Shown here one piece after another: positions 12,816 through 23,244 of a stretch of DNA of 64,000 bases; the stretch's first letter is position 1; every line of letters begins with the position of its first letter. The DNA is taken from assembly GCF_030247185.1 (NCBI RefSeq), contig NC_080571.1, positions 81,836,525-81,900,524 on the forward strand, written 5' to 3'. The position numbers and the translations under genes were made by a program. The DNA comes from Malaya genurostris. Lineage: Eukaryota; Arthropoda; Insecta; Diptera; Culicidae. The notes beneath the pieces are model-generated. The model saw nothing but the letters and a program-made list of their open reading frames with translations, ran no database searches and was not told where the DNA came from.

Positions 12816-13042
12816 GGGTAACAGAGGTATTTTGGCCACTTCATATATTTTGGCCCACCCAACAAACTTTATGGATTTAATCGATGTTAAGTAACCCATG
12901 TTGCATCCATTTGAAGCTAATCACATTAAATAACCTATGGCGGAAGGGTTTTTCAAAGATATTACAACATTTGGTGGATATTTTTACAAAGTGGGCCAAA
13001 ATAAAATCAATCCTAAAGTGGGCCAAAATACCTCTGTTACCC
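12816..13042. mobile_element. 227-bp TA-flanked MITE
   Basis: The inverted terminal repeats are GGGTAACAGAGGTATTTTGG (12816-) and its exact complement ending at 13042. TA occurs immediately outside both ends (12814-12815, 13043-13044), as expected of a Tc1/mariner-type target duplication. There is no coding capacity. A second internal GTGGGCCAAAATA motif lies just inside the right end and a related GGCC motif inside the left. It is nested in the centre of the long-arm structure. Confidence 0.88.
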
Positions 13043-13542
13043 TAGCAGTTTAAAAATAACCTGTTTTTGAACTAGTTTTGCTCATAACTTCGGTTCAGAA
13101 AACGCTACCTGAATACGCCAGTCATTAAAAAATTGGTTTTAACAAACTCTAAAAGATGTTCAAAGATACTTATACGAAACGAGAAAAATATAAATGCTAG
13201 AACGAAAAATCTGATTTTTTGAGAAACACCCTAAGTTGCTCTTTAAAAATAGCTGTAACACTAAAACCGTTGCAGATACTACTATGGTGTCCTCAGCAAA
13301 GCTGCTCGATATAAGTTTATCTACAATTTTGCCGAAGAATGCAGTCCTATATCTCAATACATCCGGAAAATAAGTTTTGAATCACCTTAATAATAAGAGC
13401 CACCCTAATACCATGTACATCGAGATATGGCTTATCTTCACTGATAATTTGTTTTGAAGACATCATAGCTCTATAGTATAAGGTTAAGCCACAAATGTTT
13501 TTGTCCCCCTAAATTGTGGATCCGGATCACTGTGCAATGCAA

Positions 13543-14755
13543 TTAAACTCGGAAATTTTAAAATTTCCGATCTTTTACCTATTTTTTGAGACTCTACGGC
13601 AAACCTACAACAAAATCAGAATTTTAGTAGTTATCAGTTGCGTTTGGGTTGTGCAAAAAAAATTGTTAGGATCGTTTGTCCAATACAAAAATATAACTAT
13701 TTTTAGAATTTTAGGTTATTTACTAAATTTTTTTAAATTTTCAGTGAAATCCAACTTTCAGTTTTTTTTTTGTAAATTTTGTTCATAATAAATTTCGAAC
13801 TAAAATAATAAAAAAATATATGTTATAAAATTTAAAAATTTTGATTAGATTTTGTTTGGCAAAATTTTCCCAATAAAAGAAATTCTCTGTATTTGTACCA
13901 AATTTCTTGAGCTTCTTTGAACGGATATATAATTTTGATCATCAATACATTGTTTCTGGTAATGATTCCAATATTTTGATTCAAAAAAATGTATTTGTCA
14001 TCGCTTTCATTTTTGAGTTATATACAAACATGTGAAAAGAAATGAAAATTTCATATATATTTATAAATTCATCGATTTTTTAATGTTTTCTTTTGATTGT
14101 GCAGGAATGGTAGTTGAGCGAAAATTGTAGCTGGTATCACTAGCAATCGAATGATGTGTAAAATCTATAGGTCATCGCTTTGAATTTCAAGATATTTACG
14201 ATCATTGTAAAAACTCTCATTTTTTCTTAGGTCATCTATGTACAGTTTTCATTATAACTTTTGGGTAGACAACTCTATTTTTAGTTTTTTTCAGTGCATT
14301 TTATTTCTGGAAGTAGTACCTTTCCAATGGTGAACAAATTTTGAAGATCGGTTGACTAGCAAAAAAAGTTATGACTCTGTAAAGTTGAGGTTCTCAATAT
14401 CCGATTCGCGGTGCAGGTGCCGCATGAATGCAGATAGGGCACGTTTTGAGCTTGAAAAAAAAACTTGGAACGGGAAAAATCAGCTTTTCATTAGTTTTTC
14501 CTGAACGATCGTCAATAATGATATACTTAAAATAATCTTCAAACTTTACAAAATTCGAGGGTGTAAAATCTATCGAAATTGGTCAAGTAACAACTGAGCT
14601 ATGATAGCTCAAAGTTACCGTTCCAACTTTTTTTGAGGCTTGGTGCTTCGCGTAACTTTTTTAGGCTTGGTATTAGGAGTGTTAACCGTTAAAACGACCA
14701 AAACGATAGCAAATTAAGTAATCGATATATACGAACAGCACAACATCAAATTGAG
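13543..14755 (-). repeat. Right inverted arm
   Basis: Inverse of 10075-11215 with scattered substitutions and small indels. Near the outer end (about 14635-14665) the CAAGCCT-like segment is duplicated in this arm only, which shows the arms have diverged independently. No coding content. Confidence 0.75.
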
Positions 14756-14899
14756 TTTTCTTCTTAATCTCACACTCTACTCGGGAAACTATCGATGAAT
14801 TTTACAGTGTATCTCGTCGAAGAACACTTCTTAGTTGGAAAACCTCATGAGATATTGAGGAGTTAGTGTTTTTTGAGTGCTTAGGGCACATAACCGATT

Positions 14900-14995
14900 T
14901 TCTTTATCTTTAAGTTTCGTATTCGACTCATCTTTGCATAACAGTTTATGCTAAACTGTTATGCCACCTAGCCGTTTAACATAAGCCGCCGAGCA
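14900..14995 (-). repeat. Relic of the hammerhead-like repeat family
   Basis: On the minus strand GATGAGTCGAATACGAAACTT (in 14912-14932) keeps the module, with the leading CT of CTGATGAG mutated. It is followed inward by the TTATGCTAAACTG and GCCACCTAGCCG segments typical of the family. Only one end is preserved. Confidence 0.55.
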
Positions 14996-15074
14996 GACGT
15001 AAAGTTGATACTACTTGCAAAACATTTAACTTCTATTAGTTTCAAAGTTCGAAGAAAATCATTGTAGTAAAAAG

Positions 15075-15900
15075 TTGATTGACAACTAATATACATAGGC
15101 TATGCAATCGCTGTGAAAATCGACTTTTGGACGGAGGCTCGGAGGGCCGAGTGTCATATATCATTCGATTGAGTTCGTGGAGATCACAAAATGTCTGTGT
15201 GGATGTGACAAATAATGTCACTCGATTTTCTCAGAGATGGCTGAACCGATTTTCACCAACTCAGATTCAAATGAAAGATCTTATGTTCCCATTGCTTGCT
15301 ATTGAATTTTATCTTTATTCGACTTCCGGTTACGGAATTACAAGATAATATGTGCAAATCTATGAAAAATGCGCACTCAATTTTCTCGGAAATGTCTCAA
15401 CCGATTTTCACAAACTAAGATGCAAATAGAGGTATTGAAATTTATTTAAAAGTTCCCGAAACCAAACCCGACTTCCGGCTCCGGTATTACAGCGCGATAA
15501 GTGAAAAATTTTCATTTTCATGAACATCTTTTCTGGGTGCTGGGTCAACTAGGTGTAAATTTTTATAAAACATGAAAACTGGTAAATTCATCTAGTTGGC
15601 AGACCTTGTTAGTTAGTCGATGTATAAATCTACTTTGGAACTATTAATCCCCAGTTTCTGCTTCCAGAAGTATCTATAATAGTGAAGAAAAACTTCAAAA
15701 ACGGAACTCACTTTGATTTCACAGCAACGACTGAACCGATTTTCACAAATCTTGATTCAAATTAAAGCACTAATTGACTTAAAAGAAACTGCGCAATTTT
15801 ATCCAGATTCGATTTCCGGTTCCGCAATTAGAGGGCAATGAGTGTCAAAACTTTCAAACTATCATACAAAATGATGCAAAGCCGGTACGCATCGGTACGT
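15075..15900 (+). repeat. CCGGAA-type interspersed repeat
   Basis: Several imperfect units contain phrases such as CTCAGAGATGGCTGAACCG, TTCACAAA, TCAAATGAAAG and CGACTTCCGGTTACGGAATT, at roughly 150-250 bp spacing. The same phrases recur at 17.5, 26.4, 37.5 and 57.6 kb. No protein is encoded. The copy is decayed; its ends are not clear. Confidence 0.7.
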
Positions 15901-16021
15901 GCAGGTACGGAGGAAGAAGAAAATACCATCGCCTAGCACACAGCGTGCTTTGTTCAATTTTGTATAGTGTGCAGGTTTAGCACATTAACTTGACAAAACT
16001 GTTTACAAATGGAAAAGGTTA

Positions 16022-16936
16022 ACACATGGATCAATAAGTCCCGAGACTAAAGCAGAGATGGCGCTCGTAGTAAACCAGTAACCACGTCTTTCTAGAGTAC
16101 TAACCTTTGCTTGAAACGGGTCAAAATTTCAAGTCGATCCGACCAGAAACAGCTGAGTTATCGAGGTTGGAGTAAAGTCGTTTTGTAGTTTGTATGGAAA
16201 ATGGAAAAAACCGAGTTTCGTGTTTTGATAAAACATTGTTTTTTAATGGGTGAAAACACCGTGCAAGCGAAACAATGGATTGAAAAATGTTATCCGGACT
16301 CTTGTCCATCAAAAGCCACGATTTGTCGGTGGTTCGCCGAGTTTAAATGTGGTCGTACCGACACAAATGACGTGAAAATGACGTGGAACGGAACTGTAGA
16401 AGCCGTTACACCGGAAAATGTGAGTGAAGTGACAAAAATTATAATGAAAGATCGTAAAGTGAAGCTCCGTGAGATTGCTGAGATGACACATATATCATAT
16501 GGAAGTGTATTTACTATCCTTCATGAAAAATTGAGCATGAAAAAGGTTTTTTCCAAGTGGGTGCCGCGATTGCTTTCGATGGAACAAAAATGCACCCTGT
16601 CACAAGTCGATGAAAACAATGGCGAAATTGAACGAATTGGGCTTTGATCTGCTTCCCCACCCCCTATACTCGCCAGATTTAGCCCCCAGTGACTACTGGC
16701 TCTTTGCTGATCTTAAAAAAATGCTCCGGGGAAAAAGATTTGGCTCAAATGAGGAGGTCATCGCTGAAACTGAAGCTTATTTTGAAGTGAAAGATAATTT
16801 TTTTATAAACATGGTATTGAAAAATAGGAAAAACGTTGGAACCATTGTATCACCCTAAAAGGTTGATGAATAAAAAAAAATTTGCAAAAAAAATGTTGTT
16901 TCCATTGTTAGTCTCGGAACTTATTGATCCATGTGT
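16022..16936 (+). mobile_element. mariner (DD34D) element with large internal deletion
   Basis: A 915-bp element with inverted terminal repeats (ACACATGGATCAATAAGTCC...) and TA on both sides (16020-16021, 16937-16938). Full mariners are about 1.3 kb, so roughly a third is gone. The outermost sequence matches the 2643-3284 copy closely, so both derive from one family. Confidence 0.92.
16201..16858 (+). pseudogene. mariner transposase lacking two catalytic residues
   Basis: The N-terminal DNA-binding half is well kept: a helix-turn-helix region, the linker motif TICRWFAEFKCGRTD, and the mariner WVPRLL motif near residue 120. A deletion then joins MEQK to the downstream CHKSMKTM segment, removing about 170 residues with both of the first two catalytic aspartates and shifting the frame. 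The third aspartate survives in LYSPDLAPSDYWLF in the second reading frame. A frame disturbance also affects the C-terminus. The product could at most bind DNA; it cannot cut. Confidence 0.9.
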
Positions 16937-16959
16937 TATGGTAGAAAGTTTTTGATTTT

Positions 16960-17065
16960 ATTCCAGTTTAAAAAAAATTGACAGAATCTTCTAGTGATGT
17001 TTTTGAAAATATAAGTAATATGAGAAAGGCATCATTACACCACTAGGTGGATTAAAAAGAGTTTT
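16960..17065 (+). repeat. Terminal module of the CCGGAA-type repeat
   Basis: Contains GACAGAATCTTCTAGTGA, then ATGAGAAAGGCATCATTAC and CACCACTAGGTGGATTAAAA. The same ordered module is at 18483-18565 and, inverted, at 11706-11745 and 35925-35960. It marks one end of the family; the other end is the CTTTCTCATATAGAAAGG module. Confidence 0.65.
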
Positions 17066-17439
17066 TGTTCTAGGCATTGCATTTCTGTGCAATAAGGCTT
17101 GTTCGCGACAATATCTGGACACCTCTAAATACGTATTTTTGGAAATACTTCATCAAAGCGTGAATTATTTCGCAGTTTGATAAACGTATGTAAGCTCATC
17201 GTTAAAAATCAAATTTTGATGATACGACAAACTTTTATATCGAATATGGCGTCCAAAAAAGAACGAGTGCGATCGCAATGAAAATCCGGATCTGTCAGTC
17301 GGAAAACTTGCAAACTTTGTTTTTCTGCAAGCACTGTCCATAACGATATTAAATCTTTAGATACATGTGTGTCAACACCCAGAAAGGCTGGGAGCGGAAC
17401 AAAAACAGATCTTAGGAACCACCAAAAGTACGCGAAGGT

Positions 17440-18570
17440 AAAGCAAATAGCAAATAGTAATCGCTGTGGAAAATCGACTTTACAACCGAGTGTCCTATAC
17501 CATTAGACTCAGTTCGTCGGGATCACAAAATGCCTGTGTATGTATAATGTCACTAATTTTTTTCATCGGTTTCGAAACTATAGAGCGATGAGTGTCAAAA
17601 CATTCAAATCGTCATTCAAAATGACGATGCAAAACGGGTATGCGTCGGTACGTGCGGTACGGAAAAAGAAAACACCACCGGCTTTGATCCGTTCGCAGCG
17701 TGCTTTGTTCAATTTCGTATTGCGTGCATGGTTGCCAAATTTAAATCTATATTTTTCAGGTGAAAAATATGTAATCTGTAAATCTTTTATTCAACTTGTA
17801 TCAACTTGTTAGTATTATCACAAAATCATGATAACGATGCTTTGTTATAAACGTACACTTATTGACTTTCTCATATAGAAAGTTTATGCAATCATTTGAA
17901 AAATTGACCAGTGAAAATTAGCCTAGAAGGCTAAGTGTTCTATATCATTTGACACAATTTATCAAGCTGAGCAATGTCTGTGTGTGTATGTACGTGTGTT
18001 AGTATGTGTTAAATAATGTCACTCATAAAATAAAAAACATTGGATTTCGTCATGCTTCCATAGGGTGAAGTGTGTTAAAAATTGCACACCGTTATTCAGA
18101 GCGACGATGCAAAAAAGGTAAAATTCTTTTAGATTTCGCGCAAAACTAATTTAATTCGTAGGCTATATTAGATACTTACTAAATGAACCGACTTCAGCTA
18201 TGCTCAAGTCAATTCAATTTTCTCAGAGATGATTCGATCGATTTCCCTAAGCTTAGACTCAAATAAAAGTTCCTGTAGTCTCATAAGTTGCCGTTTAATT
18301 TCATCCGGGTTTGACTTCCGGTTGCAGAACTATAGGGTAAAGTGTGTTTAATTATTTAATGCAATGATGCAAAATAAAGAAAATTCTTATTAACTTGTTG
18401 ACATAACAGTTTACAAATTGAAAAGGTTATGTTAGTTTATACCCAAAGAAAGTTTCTTATTTTATTTAAGATTGAAAAAAAATTTCCTGACAGAATCTTC
18501 TAGTGACATTTTTGGAAATATAAGTAATATTAGAAAGGCATCATTACATCATTAGATGAATTAAAAAAGG
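17440..18570 (+). repeat. CCGGAA-type repeats, two adjacent partial copies
   Basis: At 17440-17700 a short copy shares phrases with 15.1-15.9 kb, including CGTCGGTACGTGCGGTACGG. At about 17867-18570 a second copy begins with TTTCTCATATAGAAAG, has the CTGTGTGTGTATGTACGTGTG region and the decayed subunits, and ends with the CATCATTACATCATTAGATG module. No coding content. Confidence 0.65.
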
Positions 18571-19351
18571 TTTTGGCGGATATCTCGCAACGTAACCAGT
18601 TGATTCTCGTATGTGATCAAAGTTTTAAGTTGAAGTCTCCCGGTTTTGAAAATCAAGTAAGAATGAATTGTCTCCTTAGAATGCAAACCAATATCTAATG
18701 CCGTTCGGCACGCCAGAAAAACACGTTCCATCACGCTTCCAATTTTCTTGATGGAAAGTACGACGCCGTACCGCGGCATTTGTCTGAACGAAACTATCAA
18801 ACAAAAATCTTGGAGGGAAGGCATCAAAAGCATTGTCCTCAACATAGATGGGTATGTAAAAGTAGACATTGTCATGCTCAACGCAGTGGACTTCGCTATT
18901 TGTCAGCTTGGGTACCTTTGATTCGTGTTATGTCGTAAACGGTATGTATATTGCATTATCCTATTGGTTCAATTGCAGTTCTTGCACCTTGTTTATATCG
19001 AGGCTCATTTTTCTTTCAACAAAGTTTATTGTTCACAACGCGTATTGTACTTTGTTTCTATCACCGAAAAAAGCTCTCAAATGCGAACTGACACGCTGGA
19101 GTCTTTTTTATGCAAGCGAATATACGCTTAGGTTTGAAAACCAGCACAAAAATGACTGCATAACTTGAAAAATTCGCTTGCAAAACTAAAAAAATTAAAG
19201 ACTGTAGTGTAATTAAGCTATCCACATACATTTGTGTTGTACGCATGCATTAGTGATGGTTTTTTATGCTCAGATCACAGCAAGCTGTGCGTTTGGCTGT
19301 CAGCTTTCGTTTGTTTACTTGTTTGTGCGGTTGAAATTCTGCGCTTTCAAA

Positions 19352-19640
19352 ATGTCGCGTATTGAAAAGCAAGTGAAAATTAAGATTCTGGACACATGGC
19401 TAAGTGAGAAGGGTATTACTATGCGAAAATTAGCGAAGCGGTTCGGAATTCATCATGCAGGTGTTAATTAATAAGTTTGGGGAACACTATTCTTTGGATG
19501 AGCTACCAGTAAGACCCAGAAAATCCGGTTCTTCCAACCCGAAACTGGACCAGAAAGTGCTATCTCTAATCATGAAGAACAAATCAATGTTAATACGTGA
19601 TCAAGAGGCGAAATCACCTGAAGTAGAATAGAAGAAGCGA
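19352..19640 (+). pseudogene. Relic of an ITmD37E-like transposase N-terminus
   Basis: The frame starting MSRIEKQVKIKILDTWL and continuing KGITMRKLAKRFGIHH looks like the N-terminal helix-turn-helix of a Tc1/mariner-superfamily transposase. A frameshift after the first helix-turn-helix moves the next segment (NKFGEHYSLDELPVRPRK, a second DNA-binding half with its linker) to another frame. The catalytic domain is absent. The family assignment rests on resemblance to mosquito D37E proteins and is tentative. Confidence 0.55.
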
Positions 19641-19689
19641 GCAGTAACACTTCTTCAATATTTTGTTTCGTTTATAAAAAAAAACTTCC

Positions 19690-20170
19690 AAGATTGCTTT
19701 TTATACGCCTTGACTTTGACTCATTGGTGCATTATCCGTTTATGTTGGACTGCTAACGCCACCTATCGGTTCAGCATAAACCACTAGTCAGGCGTAAAGG
19801 ATTTACATTTACACTTTTTGCTCCGAAGAGCCGAAAGAAAATTACTTTTTGACGGTATTCTGACCATAAACAGATGGTTGCCATTAAGAATTTTTTTGTA
19901 TCAAATGGGTTCCGATTTTTGTTCAGTAGATATTCTTATTTTGACGTTTCGTATTCGACTCATAAGTGCAACTTGTGTCCTGTCTTTGCTTAAGTGCCGA
20001 AAGACTACGGTGCAAGAAGTATAAATCTAAATAGCATTATTTTACGTCTTTTTAGCTGCTTTTGCTGAACCGTTAGGTGGCCTTGGTAGTACAACATAAA
20101 CGACTAGAGCACTGATGAATCGAAGACGAAACGTAAAAATAAGAAAATAGTCCTGTGCACTGAGCACAAA
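19690..20170. repeat. Cluster of hammerhead-like repeat units
   Basis: Three family ends lie here: a degraded minus-strand end near 19705-19735, a minus-strand end at about 19940-19967 (GAGTCGAATACGAAACG with CTTATGAG in place of CTGATGAG), and a plus-strand end with CTGATGA (20112-20118) and GAAAC (20128-20132). The interior shows GCCACCTATCGGTTCAGCA, AAGTGCCGAAAG and ACCGTTAGGTGG. The last two ends, in inverse orientation about 190 bp apart, form a unit like that at 2226-2436; the first belongs to another partial copy. Confidence 0.55.
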
Positions 20171-20174
20171 CCTA

Positions 20175-21473
20175 TACCCATGTGGTACCAAAAGCCCTTA
20201 GGTAACTTCTAATATTGTTGCCAACCAGCCCTAGCTTCGCTAATAAACATGTCGTCATTGATTTTTATTACATTGTTTCCATAAGCAATAAAATGCCATG
20301 AAATCGGTACCCCATCGAGAGGAAGAGAGAGAGAGAGAGATACAGTCTTTGTTGCCCAAAAAACCAACCGGAAATGGGATTAATTTCAAGCGTGTTCTGA
20401 ATTCATGACATTCAGATTTACCGCTTTATTGATACTTTGTCACCTACAAAGAGCACAACCCCATGCACGATGTTTGTTTCTTCGGGTTTAATGAACAGAG
20501 TAACAGCCCATGCATCAGAAATGGTAATAACGTTAAGAAGCGTTAATAACACATAAGACGCAATACGATTAGGCGGCGAAGAATTATGTACTTTTTTGGA
20601 AGATGTTTAAGTGTATGCGAAAATGACGTAAACGCCAGAATTGGAATCAAAAACAAAATTTCGAAAAGTCATTTTTATAAAGTTTTCATTCATATTATTT
20701 TTTAGATTGTTTTGGCAATCGGATTGGATCAGAGCCTGTCGGCACTTGAGACAGATTTGCGTTGTTGATTTTCGGCTGCTTCAGAAAAAAAGGCGAGCAG
20801 TGCGATCGGATGGTTTCGCGTGGGTAGATCAATCGCTTTAAAAGATCGTAAAAGTGAGAATTTTTGGTGAAGAAAGCGAAGAAAAGTGTTTTCAACGAAC
20901 AAAACGATTACCATTCGACGATGGTGTCGGGACTTTGGAACGAGTAAGGGCATGGGATCCTGCTCGCGGGGCACTCCATGAGCAGATTAGCGAGCTGTCA
21001 ACTTTATTATAAGCTATTATTTAACGACATTTGTTATTGAGCGAGAAGCCACTGGCGCTAGTCAGATGCTAGATGAGTATACAGATTGCGAATAAGTTTT
21101 TGTTTTCGACCGTAGATTGGAATGGACAAATGTCACCATTAGGTAACATCCAGCAATCCCGTGTGACCGACCGATGAGTAATCTTTCCTTGCAATTCAAT
21201 CTGGCTGCGATCCAATTATTGCACATTGCATGAATCAATGCAACGAGTGCGGTTGAATGTGCAATCGTGCACGCATACCGCCCAGAATGCCGGGTAGTGC
21301 ACTTCTAGGGAAACCTTGTTAATAGACGTTTCATAATAGTCACATGACAACATATCTCTTTTTGGGACAAGTCGATGAATGTACAAACGAACCATAATTC
21401 AGGTTGATTGCCAAGGGCAGCCGTTTGAGGCCGAGACTAAAATGTCTAATCGGTAAGAGTTTTCATTCTCACT

Positions 21474-21510
<37 letters not shown>

Positions 21511-22260
21511 GCGGACGGACTCATCTCGTAGTGTTATTTCATTAGGCTGGAATCCGTGATATGAAGAAGCCCACTCACCACCGCCGGGAGGTGGCAGATT
21601 TGAAGTGATTCATGATCATCGTGACCGTCTATCCCGTTGCATGTGACTGGGCAGCTTGCCCGTGTCGACACGCGAGAAAACAAACTGATTTACAATTCCG
21701 AAGAACTTGTTGACCGTTTTAGAAGTCTGAAATAGACTGCTGGCCGAGCCTGGCACTGTTCGACTGGTGAACTTGTGTGGCTCTCTGGCAAATTTATTGA
21801 CGGCACCCACGAAGTCGAAGATTTCGTTTTGTCGGTTGTTTTCATCAGATTACAAGGAGAATTGATGGTGTTAACAAATTAGTGGTGATTTTGTGAGAAC
21901 AACAAACCAGCAAGCCAAATTAACAAAATGTATGTATGATAAATATGGTCAATCTCGAAGCTGTCACGACAAAACAAAATAACCGAAAAATCACTTCAAT
22001 ATAATACAAAAGTCTTGAACGAAACAAAGAATCGAAAATCAAACAAGTCGCTAACAATAATAAATGACAATAAACTAAAACTGATTGTCTGATAAAACAC
22101 AAATCAGCAAGAACTTAAAAAATTGTAATGTCAAGAATTTCAGTGAACAACACTATAGGTCATCATAAACTGATATACAATATACATTTACACGTACTTG
22201 TCATTATGTTTCGGTCTTGGAATTCGATTTTTTTAATTCTACAACTCTTCATCTCCAATC
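20175..22260. other. No gene recognised; two microsatellites
   Basis: Apparently unique, moderately GC-rich DNA. A (GA)n run is at about 20321-20341 and a (CA)n run at 21479-21508. Open frames at 20641-20841 and 21616-21810 overlap frames on other strands and show no domain. Confidence 0.4.
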
Positions 22261-22264
22261 AATA

Positions 22265-22320
22265 CTACACTCCTGTCAACATTCTTCCAGGTTGGGACTG
22301 AAGTATACTACAGCTTATTT
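22265..22320 (-). repeat. Decayed SINE fragment
   Basis: The segment around CTTCCAGGTTGGGACTGAAG resembles the B-box part of the SINE at 11850-12058 (CTTCCAGGTCGGGGCTCGAA on the same strand). Only about 55 bp align by eye. Confidence 0.35.
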
Positions 22321-22525
22321 TTCCTTCTTATTTCATCTTTGATTTCTGAGCGCATAGCATGTTAAATTGAGTTTGTATTGTCGTTAAGTAGCTCATTTTA
22401 ATCTACGAAGGGACAAAATTTGTGGAAAACGGCTCTGCCATCTCCGAGAAAATATGACTTCCAAATTGGAACAGTTTTGAACCTAGTTAAACCTAGACTT
22501 ACTATCGCATGATCTATTTCAATTA

Positions 22526-23191
22526 GGGGCTGTCCATAAAAGACGTCACGCTTTTTTTGACTCCCCATCCCCCCTTTGTGACAAATTGTCACAGAAGCAA
22601 AGACAGATGTTGGTGGAGGAAAATCACATATGATCAAGATAGGACATGACATGATCTACGTCTGAAATCGTTGATCTCTCGCCCTTTTTCAAATGGAGTA
22701 CAATTGAATAAACTGCATCAGAATCAGATAAGAGAAATTCTTATGATATACTATTATCAATGCTAGAAAATCAAATTACTGAAAAAAATGTCAGTGCATA
22801 ACCAAGTTAAACCGTTTGAAGGCATTTTTTTCTTTTTTACTCATATTAGGCAAAATTTAAAAATTTCGCTAATTTACTCGCTCCTCCGTGCACTTTTGCT
22901 GATCACAACAGAAATGATTTCCTGCATCACTCATTTCAGAATTTACAAGAAGAAGCTTTTACAACGACAAATACACGTTTTCCTATAGAATGTAAACGTT
23001 TATTGTGGAGATTTTTTTCAGGAAATAGGGCTAAGCAGTAATATAATTAGGTATTTCAAAAATGCGCTCATTGAAAATATTGGACGTCACATTCAAAAAC
23101 CTCCCCCCCCCCTTCCCCCTGTCACAAAAGGTCACGTTTTATGAAACACCCCCCTCCCCCTTGCGGCGTGACGTCCTTTATGGACAGCCCC
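22526..23191. mobile_element. 666-bp TIR element flanked by TTA, possibly PIF/Harbinger-like
   Basis: Left end GGGGCTGTCCATAAAAGACG (22526-), right end the inverse, CGTCCTTTATGGACAGCCCC (to 23191), about 26 bp of near-perfect inverted repeat. TTA lies directly outside both ends (22523-22525 and 23192-23194). A 3-bp TTA duplication with G-rich ends is the PIF/Harbinger pattern. Subterminal CCCCC-rich and TGTCAC-repeated segments sit inside each end. The interior has no recognisable transposase, so it is non-autonomous. Confidence 0.7.
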
Positions 23192-23244
23192 TTAAACCAA
23201 TTAAGCGAAATCTAACAAGCGGTGTTGTACATATTGTCATTCTA

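Larger units (their letters stand above)
10075..14755. mobile_element. 4.7-kb structure with very long inverted arms
   Basis: The left arm (about 10075-11215) and right arm (about 13543-14755) are inverted copies of each other along most of their length, with small indels. Matching landmarks include GGAACGGTAACTTTGAGCT at 10157 and its inverse near 14610; TCAAAGAAGCTCAAGAAATT at 10863 and its inverse near 13905; and AACTACTAAAATTAGG at 11142 with its inverse near 13615. The roughly 2.3-kb centre holds a SINE, two hairpins and a MITE, and no transposase. Long arms suggest a foldback-type or long-TIR non-autonomous transposon, or an inverted duplication. I could not fix the exact ends or a target duplication. 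Confidence 0.7.
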
